A stretch of DNA of 10,390 bases from Synechococcus sp. HW_metabat.21. Lineage in GTDB: Bacteria > Cyanobacteriota > Cyanobacteriia > PCC-6307 > Cyanobiaceae. Within the stretch, counting starts at the first letter, position 1. Every line of letters begins with the position of its first letter. Made by a program: the position numbers and the translations under genes. Positions 1 to 5,903 of the stretch are shown one piece after another. The notes under the pieces were generated by a model. That model did not search any database. It saw only the letters and a list, made by a program, of their open reading frames with translations, and was not told the DNA's origin. The stretch lies in the NCBI GenBank assembly GCA_018623875.1, contig JAAZUZ010000049.1, positions 1 to 10,390 of the forward strand, read 5' to 3'.

Positions 1-232
1 GATCGATGCTCCCCTGGTGCAGGTGATCACGGCCACGACCGGCATCGTGATGACCGTGCTGAAGGCTTACCTGCTGGTCTTCTTCGCGATCCTGCTGCGT
101 TGGACCGTGCCCCGGGTGCGCATCGACCAGCTGCTGGATCTTGGCTGGAAGTTCCTGTTGCCGGTCGCCCTAGTCAACCTGCTCGTGACCGCCGGCCTCA
201 AGCTCGCTTTCCCAGCCTTCTTCGGCGGCTAA
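1..232 (+). CDS. ndhA: NAD(P)H-quinone oxidoreductase subunit 1 (NdhA), C-terminal fragment
   Basis: This is the 3' end of a gene that begins before the window. The reading frame is open from base 2 and ends at a TAA at 230-232, leaving about 76 residues. NdhA (NuoH/ND1 family) is a membrane subunit of cyanobacterial NDH-1 that helps form the plastoquinone site where the peripheral arm meets the membrane arm. The fragment has a hydrophobic helix (AYLLVFFAILL), then the family-typical loop RWTVPRVRIDQLLDLGWKFL, then a last hydrophobic helix, ending in FFGG. A GTG at 17 in the same frame is internal, because coding similarity continues upstream of it. The next gene is ndhI, 76 nt downstream, which is the usual cyanobacterial order. 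Identity is secure from the loop motif and context; the N-terminal part is not visible. Confidence 0.93.
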   Translation, partial: IDAPLVQVITATTGIVMTVLKAYLLVFFAILLRWTVPRVRIDQLLDLGWKFLLPVALVNLLVTAGLKLAFPAFFGG

Positions 233-308
233 TTCTCGACCGCCTACCCCCTTTGCCAGGTCGCCAGGCCATCATGGTGCCGGCGCCACCGCCCCTTCCC
301 ACCACTCC

Positions 309-905
309 ATGTTCGGGTTCCTCAAGAAAGTCGGTGACTACACCCGCGATGCGGTGGGTGCAGCCAACTACCTCACCCAGGGGCTTTCGGTCACCTTTGA
401 CCACCTGAGCCGCAGGCCTGTCACGGTTCAGTACCCCTACGAAAAACTGATCCCGTCGGAGCGCTACCGCGGCCGAATCCACTACGAGTTCGACAAGTGC
501 ATCGCCTGTGAGGTGTGTGTGCGTGTCTGCCCGATCAATTTGCCGGTGGTGGATTGGGTGATGAATAAGGCCACCAAAAAGAAGGAGCTCCGCAACTACT
601 CCATCGACTTCGGGGTGTGCATTTTCTGCGGCAATTGCGTGGAGTACTGCCCGACCAACTGCCTCTCGATGACCGAGGAGTACGAGTTGGCAGCCTTTGA
701 CCGCCACAGCCTGAATTACGACAACGTCGCCCTGGGACGGCTTCCCACCAGCGTCACCAGCGATCCAGCGGTGCTGCCCCTGCGGGAGTTGGCCTACCTG
801 CCGAAGGGTGAGATGGACCCCCATGGCGTGGATCCCAATCGACCGCGGGCCGGCAAACTTCCCGCCGATGTCCTCGAGACCCTGCCGAAGGAGGAGAACG
901 CCTGA
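309..905 (+). CDS. ndhI: NDH-1 subunit I, 2x[4Fe-4S] ferredoxin-like protein
   Basis: NdhI (NuoI/TYKY family) carries two [4Fe-4S] clusters that pass electrons along the peripheral arm of NDH-1 toward plastoquinone, on the cytoplasmic face of the thylakoid membrane. The 198-residue product shows both cluster motifs: C64-x2-C67-x2-C70-x3-C74-P and C104-x2-C107-x2-C110-x3-C114-P. No cysteine is missing. An amphipathic N-terminal stretch (about residues 1-30) and a Pro/Lys-rich C-terminal tail flank the domain. The length fits cyanobacterial NdhI. The ATG at 309 has no clear Shine-Dalgarno; it was chosen because MFGFLKKVGDYT is a typical NdhI start and no other in-frame start lies close by. The stop overlaps the ndhG start by one base (TGATG), suggesting translational coupling. 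Confidence 0.97.
   Translation: MFGFLKKVGDYTRDAVGAANYLTQGLSVTFDHLSRRPVTVQYPYEKLIPSERYRGRIHYEFDKCIACEVCVRVCPINLPVVDWVMNKATKKKELRNYSIDFGVCIFCGNCVEYCPTNCLSMTEEYELAAFDRHSLNYDNVALGRLPTSVTSDPAVLPLRELAYLPKGEMDPHGVDPNRPRAGKLPADVLETLPKEENA
888..896 (+). promoter_or_regulatory. Shine-Dalgarno for ndhG inside the ndhI end
   Basis: The purine-rich run AAGGAGGAG lies inside the last codons of ndhI, 8 nt before the ndhG ATG at 905. It is the best ribosome-binding site I found in the window and supports the 905 start. Most other genes here lack a recognisable one, so ndhG may be re-initiated especially well. Confidence 0.7.
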
Positions 906-1504
906 TGACCATTGCTTCCTCCACGCAGTTCATCTGCTTTGTCGTGCTCTCGGCCGTGGTGGCGATCGGAGCCCTCGGCGTGGTGCTGCTGCCGAGCATC
1001 GTCTACTCGGCCTTCCTGCTGGGTGGTGTCTTCCTCTCGGTGGCAGGTCTCTACCTGCTGCTGAATGCCAGCTTTGTGGCTGCAGCGCAGATTCTTGTTT
1101 ACGTCGGTGCGGTCAACGTGCTGATCCTGTTCGCGATCATGCTCGTGAACAAAAAGGAAGACCTGGCTGCCATTCCTGGTTTGGCCGTGCGTCGGCTCCT
1201 CTCCGGTGCGGTCTGCGGCGGCCTGTTCGTGCTGCTGCTGCGGGTGGCCTTCACGACTCCCTGGGCTCTGCCTGGTCCGACCCCCATCGGCGAAGAAGCG
1301 ACGATTCGCATCGGCGAGCACCTGTTCAGCGATTACCTGCTGCCGTTTGAGCTGGCGTCGGTGTTGCTGTTGATGGCCATGATCGGTGCCATCGTTTTGG
1401 CCCGCCGCGATGTCTACAGCTCGGATGTGGTCACCGGTGAACCGGCCGACCAAGGTCTGATCGAGAAATCCCGCACGCCTCTGCTCCTGGAGAAAACCAA
1501 CTGA
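905..1504 (+). CDS. ndhG: NDH-1 subunit 6 (NdhG, NuoJ family)
   Basis: This is a 199-residue integral membrane protein of the NdhG/NuoJ/ND6 family, part of the proton-conducting membrane arm of NDH-1. It shows about five hydrophobic segments (roughly residues 8-28, 33-54, 58-80, 98-114 and 146-166). The strongest diagnostic stretch, AQILVYVGAVNVLILFAIML (residues 61-80), covers the third helix, which in the family contains the pi-bulge implicated in coupling. Its ATG at 905 shares a base with the ndhI stop and is preceded by a good Shine-Dalgarno. Its own TGA (1502-1504) shares a base with the ndhE ATG. The three genes ndhI-ndhG-ndhE are therefore almost certainly translated from one message. 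Confidence 0.96.
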   Translation: MTIASSTQFICFVVLSAVVAIGALGVVLLPSIVYSAFLLGGVFLSVAGLYLLLNASFVAAAQILVYVGAVNVLILFAIMLVNKKEDLAAIPGLAVRRLLSGAVCGGLFVLLLRVAFTTPWALPGPTPIGEEATIRIGEHLFSDYLLPFELASVLLLMAMIGAIVLARRDVYSSDVVTGEPADQGLIEKSRTPLLLEKTN

Positions 1505-1833
1505 TGACCATCGAGCTGCCCACCACAGTCCCTCTCCAGGCCTACCTCGCCCTGGCGGCGATTCTCTTTTGCACGGGTGTTTGGGGATTGATCAACAGCC
1601 GCAACGCCGTGCGGGTGCTGATGAGTATTGAGCTGATGCTCAACGCTGTGAACATCAACCTGATGGCGTTCTCCAGCTATCTCGATGGTCAGCTGATTCG
1701 CGGCCAGGTCTTCGCGATTTTCGTGATCACCGTGGCGGCGGCTGAGGCGGCCGTCGGTCTGGCGATTCTCCTCTCTCTGTATCGGAACCGTGAAACGGTG
1801 GATATGGAGCGTTTCAACTTGCTGCGTTGGTAG
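1504..1833 (+). CDS. ndhE: NDH-1 subunit 4L (NdhE, NuoK family)
   Basis: This is a 109-residue, three-helix membrane subunit of NDH-1 (NuoK/ND4L family) in the proton-translocating membrane arm. Two buried glutamates characteristic of the family are present: E43 in the motif LMSIELMLNAVN and E81 in AAAEAAVGLAI. Both match the conserved membrane glutamates shown to matter for proton transfer in bacterial NuoK. The length is normal for the family (about 100-110 residues). The ATG at 1504 overlaps the ndhG stop, and a modest TGGAG lies 11 nt upstream (1488-1492). It is the last ndh gene of this cluster; nadK follows after a 28-nt gap. Confidence 0.97.
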   Translation: MTIELPTTVPLQAYLALAAILFCTGVWGLINSRNAVRVLMSIELMLNAVNINLMAFSSYLDGQLIRGQVFAIFVITVAAAEAAVGLAILLSLYRNRETVDMERFNLLRW

Positions 1834-1861
1834 CCAGGCTGGGCGCAAGCACTGCTGGTCT

Positions 1862-2773
1862 ATGCGCCTTGAGACCGTTTGGTTGATTCATCGAGCGGCC
1901 AGCCAGGCCGCCCTGCGCCAAGCCAGGCGCTGTGCCCAAACCCTGCGGGATCAGGGTGTGAAGGTTGCTGTGGCCATGAGTGGGGCCAGTGCAAACCCCT
2001 TCCCTGGACTGTTGGCCGACGAGGGCACCCATCCCGACCTGGCGGTGGTTTTTGGTGGTGATGGAACCGTGCTTGGGGCGGCTCGCCACTTGGCCCCTCT
2101 CGGGGTGCCGATCCTCTCCTTCAACGTCGGGGGCCACTTTGGTTTTTTGACCCAGGAGCGCAAGCTTCTGGGCCATAGCCATGACACCGAAGGCGTGCTC
2201 GACCTCTGGCAACGGCTGCGGGATGACCGCTTTGCTCTCGAGCGGCGGATGATGCTCGAAGCCCGTACTGACAGCAGCGACACGGTCCATACCGCCCTCA
2301 ATGACTTCTACCTGCGGCCGGGAATCGATGAGGTCACCCCCACCTCTGTTTTGGAGTTTGAGATCGACGGCGAGGTGGTCGATCAGTTCCGGGGTGATGG
2401 TCTGATCATGTCGACGGCCACCGGTTCTACGGGGTATTCCATGGCGGCCGGCGGGCCGATCCTTCACCCCGGCGTGGAGGCGATTGTGGTGAACCCGATC
2501 TGTCCGATGAGCCTCTCCAGCCGCCCGCTCGTGGTGCCCCCAAGGGCGCAACTGGCGGTCTGGCCGCTGGGTCCCTCCAATAGCCGAGTGCGCCTCTGGA
2601 AGGACGGTGCTTTTGCGGCTGTCCTTGAGCCCGGTGATCGCTGTGATGTGCGCCGATCCCCCCATCACGCCTTGATGGTCCTGCTTGAGCAGAGCCCCTC
2701 GTACTACCGGACGCTGACCCATAAGTTGCATTGGGCCGGCAGTCTGACGGCCGCTGAGCCTTCTCCGAACTGA
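1862..2773 (+). CDS. nadK: NAD kinase (ATP/polyphosphate-dependent NAD+ kinase)
   Basis: NAD kinase phosphorylates NAD+ to NADP+ in the cytoplasm and sets the NADP(H) pool used by photosynthesis. The 303-residue protein has the GGDGT nucleotide-binding/catalytic motif at 65-69 (D67 being the likely catalytic Asp), the second signature as NVGGHFGFL (88-96), an ALND segment (145-148), and the glycine-rich DGLIMSTATGSTGYSMAAGG block (179-198). The frame is open further upstream, to an ATG at 1790 inside ndhE. I chose the ATG at 1862 because the family similarity starts at MRLETVWLIHRA and the upstream residues look like ndhE shadow sequence. No Shine-Dalgarno is evident. The gene lies 28 nt after ndhE and 9 nt before the CYTH gene, so co-transcription with the ndh genes is likely. 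Cyanobacteria commonly carry two NAD kinases; the NVGGH form suggests one of those two subtypes, though which one cannot be decided here. Confidence 0.95.
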   Translation: MRLETVWLIHRAASQAALRQARRCAQTLRDQGVKVAVAMSGASANPFPGLLADEGTHPDLAVVFGGDGTVLGAARHLAPLGVPILSFNVGGHFGFLTQERKLLGHSHDTEGVLDLWQRLRDDRFALERRMMLEARTDSSDTVHTALNDFYLRPGIDEVTPTSVLEFEIDGEVVDQFRGDGLIMSTATGSTGYSMAAGGPILHPGVEAIVVNPICPMSLSSRPLVVPPRAQLAVWPLGPSNSRVRLWKDGAFAAVLEPGDRCDVRRSPHHALMVLLEQSPSYYRTLTHKLHWAGSLTAAEPSPN

Positions 2774-2782
2774 ACCGCGCCC

Positions 2783-3298
2783 ATGGCCCTTGAGATTGAG
2801 CGTCGCTTCTTGGTCTCCGGCCAGCAGTGGCGCGCTGTGGTGGCCTGGCAACGCGACTTCGCCCAGGGCTATTTGCCGAACTCGTCGGAGGCGATGACCT
2901 CACGGGTTCGCCTCGCTGGCCCCGAAGAAGCCTGGCTGACCCTGAAATTCCCCGCCGGTGGTATCGCCCGACAGGAGTTCGAGTACCCGATTCCCGCTGC
3001 GGACGCCTCAGCCCTGCTGGAGTGCTGCGCGGCCAAGTTGGTGAAGCGTCGTTATGGCTTGAACCTGCCTGGTGGTGAGTGGGTTCTGGATGTCTTTGAG
3101 GGGGTGAACGCCCCCTTGGTGATCGCTGAGGTCGAGTTGGAGCAGGCGGATCAAGCCGTGGAGATTCCCGCTTGGTGCCCCACGGAAATCACGGGCATGG
3201 CGGCCTTCAGCAATGCGGCCCTGGCCAGCCATCCGTTTGGGCACTGGAGCGAGGCGGAACAGGCCCCGTGGCGTGAAGCGATGCTGGAGCTGTCTTAG
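2783..3298 (+). CDS. CYTH-domain (triphosphate tunnel metalloenzyme) protein
   Basis: This 171-residue protein belongs to the CYTH superfamily, whose members hydrolyse or use triphosphates (inorganic triphosphatase, thiamine triphosphatase, class IV adenylate cyclase). The signature ExExK at the N-terminus appears as E4-I-E6-R-R8-F-L-V, with Arg where Lys is usual. Other tunnel-lining charged residues are visible: R41-x-R43, K55, E65-x-E67, K88-R-R, D103, and the C-terminal acidic set E116-x-E118-x-E120. The length matches single-domain bacterial members. The substrate cannot be read from sequence; a short-chain tripolyphosphatase role is plausible by analogy with bacterial CYTH proteins. The ATG at 2783 is 9 nt after the nadK stop and fits the family N-terminus exactly. 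Adjacency to nadK suggests one transcription unit. Confidence 0.9.
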   Translation: MALEIERRFLVSGQQWRAVVAWQRDFAQGYLPNSSEAMTSRVRLAGPEEAWLTLKFPAGGIARQEFEYPIPAADASALLECCAAKLVKRRYGLNLPGGEWVLDVFEGVNAPLVIAEVELEQADQAVEIPAWCPTEITGMAAFSNAALASHPFGHWSEAEQAPWREAMLELS

Positions 3299-3326
3299 GA
3301 TTTGCTTAAGGTTTTCGCGGATCACG

Positions 3327-3503
3327 TTGCTCGGCCTCTACGACCAAGACGGCGTGCTGCGCTGCTCCGGGCTTGATCGGGCCGTGTGCCTGGCCTACGC
3401 GGAGCTGTTTGCGCTGGCAGAGGGAGCCTTCAGCATCGAGCCCCTCTTTGCAGTGGCGGATTCAGGCTCTACGCCTCATCCGCAGGCAAGTTGCAGCAAT
3501 TGA
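3327..3503 (+). CDS. Probable small unrecognised protein, non-ATG start
   Basis: I do not recognise this gene. An open frame runs through the gap after the CYTH gene and ends at TGA 3501-3503. From a TTG at 3327 it encodes 58 residues, beginning (M)LGLYDQDGVLRCSG and containing LAYAELFALAEGAFSIEP. Coding is supported by the heavy G/C preference at third positions up to about 3450, matching the neighbouring genes. No ATG or GTG lies in frame near the N-terminus; ATC at 3321 would be the alternative first codon, giving a product starting one residue before Thr-Leu-Leu. The gene starts 28 nt after the CYTH stop and overlaps the 3' end of the convergent PedR-like gene by 35 nt. No signal peptide or membrane segment is seen. 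It has two cysteines in the middle and one near the end. The frame is open further back into the CYTH gene, but that part looks like shadow sequence. Confidence 0.55.
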   Translation: MLGLYDQDGVLRCSGLDRAVCLAYAELFALAEGAFSIEPLFAVADSGSTPHPQASCSN

Positions 3504-3738
3504 AGCCATCACGGCAGATCTTGCCGTGATCCATCGCCCAGTTCAGGAGTGCCACGCGGTTTTTGGCGCCGGTCTTGGTGAAGACGTTGCTCACGTGGTT
3601 GTCCACGGTGCGCTTGCTGATCATCAGGTGCTCGCCAATCTCTTGATTGGTCAGCCCTTGGGCCACCAGTTGGATGATTTCGAGTTCCCGCTCGGAGAGG
3701 TCCATGGGGGAATGGCCGAGGCTGCTTCGATCCGTCAT
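3469..3738 (-). CDS. pedR: Small LuxR/NarL-type response regulator, PedR-like
   Basis: This 89-residue protein is little more than a LuxR-type helix-turn-helix DNA-binding domain. LSERELEIIQLVAQGLTNQEIGEHLMISKRTVDNHVSNVFTKTG spans about residues 14-57, with the recognition helix around SKRTVDNHVSNV. There is no receiver domain. Size and sequence fit cyanobacterial PedR (Synechocystis Ssl0564), described as a thioredoxin-linked transcription factor that responds to photosynthetic electron transport. The tail GKICRDGFNCC contains C75, C81 and C82, candidates for the redox-active cysteine reported for PedR. I chose the ATG at 3738 (MTDRSSLGHSPMDLSERE). An in-frame ATG at 3789 would add 17 residues, but that stretch lacks family-like sequence. 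The gene is divergent from metF and convergent with the small ORF. Membership of the LuxR family is certain; PedR orthology is probable. Confidence 0.85.
   Translation of the reverse strand: MTDRSSLGHSPMDLSERELEIIQLVAQGLTNQEIGEHLMISKRTVDNHVSNVFTKTGAKNRVALLNWAMDHGKICRDGFNCCNLPADEA
3508..3530 (+). terminator. Hairpin just downstream of the small ORF stop (possible terminator)
   Basis: Arms ATCACGGCA (3508-3516) and TGCCGTGAT (3522-3530) are perfect reverse complements with a 5-nt GATCT loop. The hairpin begins 4 nt after the stop of the small plus-strand ORF, where a terminator for the ndhA-to-small-ORF unit would be expected. There is no following T-run, and the bases also encode HGKICRDG of the opposite-strand PedR-like protein. 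The termination role is an inference. Confidence 0.4.
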
Positions 3739-3831
3739 CCAGGCCCCGAGACACCTTGTCACTGTAGGCAGCAGATCCCGTCTGGGCATGCCTGTTGTGG
3801 TTAATGATGGGCCCTGTTAAGCACGGTTGTT
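3739..3831. promoter_or_regulatory. Divergent spacer between the PedR-like gene and metF
   Basis: These 93 bp separate two genes that start in opposite directions, so promoters for both are expected here. I see no convincing -10/-35 pair. A TACAGT on the minus strand and TTAATG on the plus strand are only weak -10 candidates. The block TTAATGATGGGCCCTGTTAA (3801-3820) is an imperfect inverted repeat around GGGCCC, just upstream of metF, and could be an operator. The spacer would be the natural place for PedR autoregulation, but nothing proves this. Confidence 0.35.
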
Positions 3832-4716
3832 TTGCGGCTAAAGCAGGCGCTTGAGGCGGGTGACTTTGCCCTGACGGCAGAGGTGATGCCTCCCCGCGGT
3901 GGGGAGATCAAGCGGACCCTGGAGCACGCCGCGCTGTTGAAGGATTGGGTTCACGCTGTGAACGTGACCGATGGCAGCCGTGCGGTGATGCGCATGAGCA
4001 GCCTGGCGGTGTGTCGGCTGTTGCTTGATGCCGGGGTGGAGCCGGTCTGGCAGCAGGCCTGCCGTGATCGAAACCGCATCGGCCTGCAGGCGGATCTCCT
4101 CGGAGCCCATGCCCTCGGCATTCGCAACCTCCTCTGCCTAACCGGCGATCCGGTGCGCGCTGGTGATCAACCCCAGGCCAGACCGGTGAATGAGCTGGAG
4201 TCGGTGCGCCTGCTGCAACAGGTCGCAGCCTTCAACCGCGGTGAGGATCCGGTGGATGGTCCGCTGCCGGATGGTCCCACGGACCTCTTCGCCGGCGCTG
4301 CTGCCGATCCGCAAAGCCCGAGCTGGAGTGGTCTGAGTAGCCGGATTCGCCGCAAGCAGAAAGCAGGGGCGCGCTTCATCCAAACCCAGATGGTGATGGA
4401 TGAAGACTGCCTGAAGCGCTTTGTCGATGAGATCACCGCGCCCCTGGGGCTCCCCGTCTTGGCGGGCGTGTTTCTGCTGAAGTCCGCGAAGAACGCCGCT
4501 TTCATTAACCGAGTCGTTCCCGGCGCCTCCATCCCGCAATCGATCATTGATCGACTTGCGGCGGCGAGCAATCCCGCCGATGAGGGAATCACGATTGCCG
4601 CGGAACAGGTCAGCCGTTACGCCCAGACCTGCCAAGGGGTTCACCTGATGGCAGTGAAGGCGGAAGAGCGAATCCCGCTGATCCTGGAGCGGGCTGGCTT
4701 CAGACCGCGTTGCTGA
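3832..4716 (+). CDS. metF: Methylenetetrahydrofolate reductase (MetF family)
   Basis: MetF uses FAD and NAD(P)H to reduce 5,10-methylene-THF to 5-methyl-THF, the methyl donor for methionine synthesis. The 294-residue TIM-barrel protein shows LTAEVMPPRGG (residues 14-24, E17 matching the conserved active-site Glu), HAVNVTDGSRAVMRMS (41-56), ACRDRNRIGLQADLLGAHAL (76-95), LCLTGDP (101-107) and FIQTQ (182-186). These are typical of the short cyanobacterial form. The start is uncertain. TTG at 3832 is the best start codon near the conserved N-terminus; CTG at 3814 is in frame, an in-frame stop lies at 3805, and no ATG or GTG is available in between. No Shine-Dalgarno is seen. The gene is divergent from the PedR-like gene, and its last 17 nt overlap the end of the convergent sugar-nucleotide gene. 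Function is confident; the exact N-terminus is not. Confidence 0.9.
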   Translation: MRLKQALEAGDFALTAEVMPPRGGEIKRTLEHAALLKDWVHAVNVTDGSRAVMRMSSLAVCRLLLDAGVEPVWQQACRDRNRIGLQADLLGAHALGIRNLLCLTGDPVRAGDQPQARPVNELESVRLLQQVAAFNRGEDPVDGPLPDGPTDLFAGAAADPQSPSWSGLSSRIRRKQKAGARFIQTQMVMDEDCLKRFVDEITAPLGLPVLAGVFLLKSAKNAAFINRVVPGASIPQSIIDRLAAASNPADEGITIAAEQVSRYAQTCQGVHLMAVKAEERIPLILERAGFRPRC

Positions 4717-5881
4717 TGGCGAGGTCGGTGCCGAGGAGGTCGGCCATGGCCTTCTGCTGCGGCGAAGGCTTGGCGTAATCCTGACGGCGTGCGTCGGTGA
4801 TCAGCCAATCGAGGGCCGCTTCCTGCAGGTCAAAGTGATCGCCGTTGCGGTCGACGCAGTAGCGACCGAAGACCAGCTTCTCGACCAGACGCACGCCGGG
4901 TCCGATGCGGGAGTAATCAAAGATGATCGAGTTGTCGACCGTCGCTCCCTCGCAGATGTGGCAGCTCGGGCCGATCATCGCTGGTCCGATGATCGTGGCG
5001 CCATCTTCGATCTTCGTCATGCCGCCGACGTAGATCGGCCCCTCGACGTGGATCTTGTCCCAATTCGCCGCCACATTGAGGCCGGCGTAGATGCCTGGAC
5101 GCACTTCCTTGCCCGGGATCTGAACCTGACGGACCTGGCCCTGGAGCACGCTGCGGATGGCCTGCCAGTAGTCGGGCACCTTGCCGATGTCCACCCACTC
5201 GAAATCCATCGGCAGGGCGTAGAACGGTGCGCCGTTGGCAACCAGTTGGGGGAAGAGATCTGCGCCGATATCGAAGGGAACGCCTTCAGGGACGAAATCC
5301 AGAACTTCCGGCTCAAAGATGTAGATGCCGGTGTTGATCATGTCGCTGGCGGCTTCTTCCACAGAGGGCTTCTCTTGGAAGGACTTCACCCGCCCGTCGT
5401 CATCGGTGACAACGACGCCGTAGCTGCTGACTTGGTCGCGGGGAACGCGCTTGGTGATCAGGCTCGCCATGGCCCCCTTGGCCTTGTGGCGTTTGACGGC
5501 TTCGCTGAGATCGAGATCGATCAGCGCATCGCCGCAAAGCACGACGAAGGTGTCATCGAAGAAGTGCTGGAAGGTCTGGATTTTCTTGAGTCCGCCAGCG
5601 GATCCAACGGCGTCACCAATCAGCTCGCCGTCTTCAATTCGACCTTCAAAGCTGTAGGCGATTTCAACGCCAAAGCGTTGACCATCCCGGAAGTAGTTCT
5701 CGATCTCCTCAGCAAGGTGGGAGACATTCACCATCACTTCGGTGAATCCGTGCTCCCGGAGAAGTTCCAGCAGAAACTCCATCACGGGTTTCTGAAGGAT
5801 GGGGATCATCGGCTTCGGGATCGTGTGAGTGATAGGTCTCACACGGGTTCCCTTGCCCGCAGCCAGGATCATCGCCTTCAT
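4700..5881 (-). CDS. Sugar-1-phosphate nucleotidyltransferase with left-handed beta-helix tail
   Basis: This enzyme family joins a sugar-1-phosphate to an NTP to make an NDP-sugar for cell-envelope or exopolysaccharide synthesis. The 393-residue protein begins with the pyrophosphorylase signature LAAGKGTRVRPITHTIPKPM (residues 6-25, with R13, R15 and K23). It continues with GSAGGLK (93-99), CGDALIDLDL (116-125, D118 a likely metal ligand), QEKPS (169-173), NTGIYIF (183-189) and WVDIG (229-233). From about 260 to 345 it has hexapeptide-type repeats (YVGGMTKIEDGATIIGPAMI) that should form a left-handed beta-helix. The sugar and nucleotide are not determinable here; GDP-mannose or glucose-1-phosphate activity is possible. 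The ATG at 5881 lies 22 nt after the scpA stop, with AGGGTGG a few bases upstream, so it is likely co-transcribed with scpA. Its stop overlaps the end of metF. Confidence 0.92.
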   Translation of the reverse strand: MKAMILAAGKGTRVRPITHTIPKPMIPILQKPVMEFLLELLREHGFTEVMVNVSHLAEEIENYFRDGQRFGVEIAYSFEGRIEDGELIGDAVGSAGGLKKIQTFQHFFDDTFVVLCGDALIDLDLSEAVKRHKAKGAMASLITKRVPRDQVSSYGVVVTDDDGRVKSFQEKPSVEEAASDMINTGIYIFEPEVLDFVPEGVPFDIGADLFPQLVANGAPFYALPMDFEWVDIGKVPDYWQAIRSVLQGQVRQVQIPGKEVRPGIYAGLNVAANWDKIHVEGPIYVGGMTKIEDGATIIGPAMIGPSCHICEGATVDNSIIFDYSRIGPGVRLVEKLVFGRYCVDRNGDHFDLQEAALDWLITDARRQDYAKPSPQQKAMADLLGTDLAISNAV

Positions 5882-5903
5882 CGCGCCACCCTACGCAAAA
5901 GAC

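Noticed and set aside
276..290. GC-rich partial hairpin in the ndhA-ndhI gap.
   Set aside because: Only 4-5 pairs with a mismatch and no T-run; too weak to call a terminator between co-directed operon genes.
1790..1861. Upstream ATG for nadK inside ndhE.
   Set aside because: The 24 extra residues are an out-of-frame copy of the ndhE end; family similarity begins at 1862.
1814..2851. Minus-strand open frame opposite nadK (345 codons).
   Set aside because: Shadow frame; no recognisable motif, and NAD kinase motifs lie on the plus strand.
3739..3789. Longer PedR-like protein from ATG 3789 (17 extra residues).
   Set aside because: The added MPRRDLLPTVTRCLGAW does not look like family sequence, and 89 residues from 3738 matches the small PedR type.
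5822..5845. Inverted repeat CGTGTGAG/CTCACACG with an 8-nt spacer near the start of the nucleotidyltransferase gene.
   Set aside because: It lies fully inside codons for the conserved RVRPITHT motif. About one 8-bp repeat of this kind is expected by chance in 10 kb.
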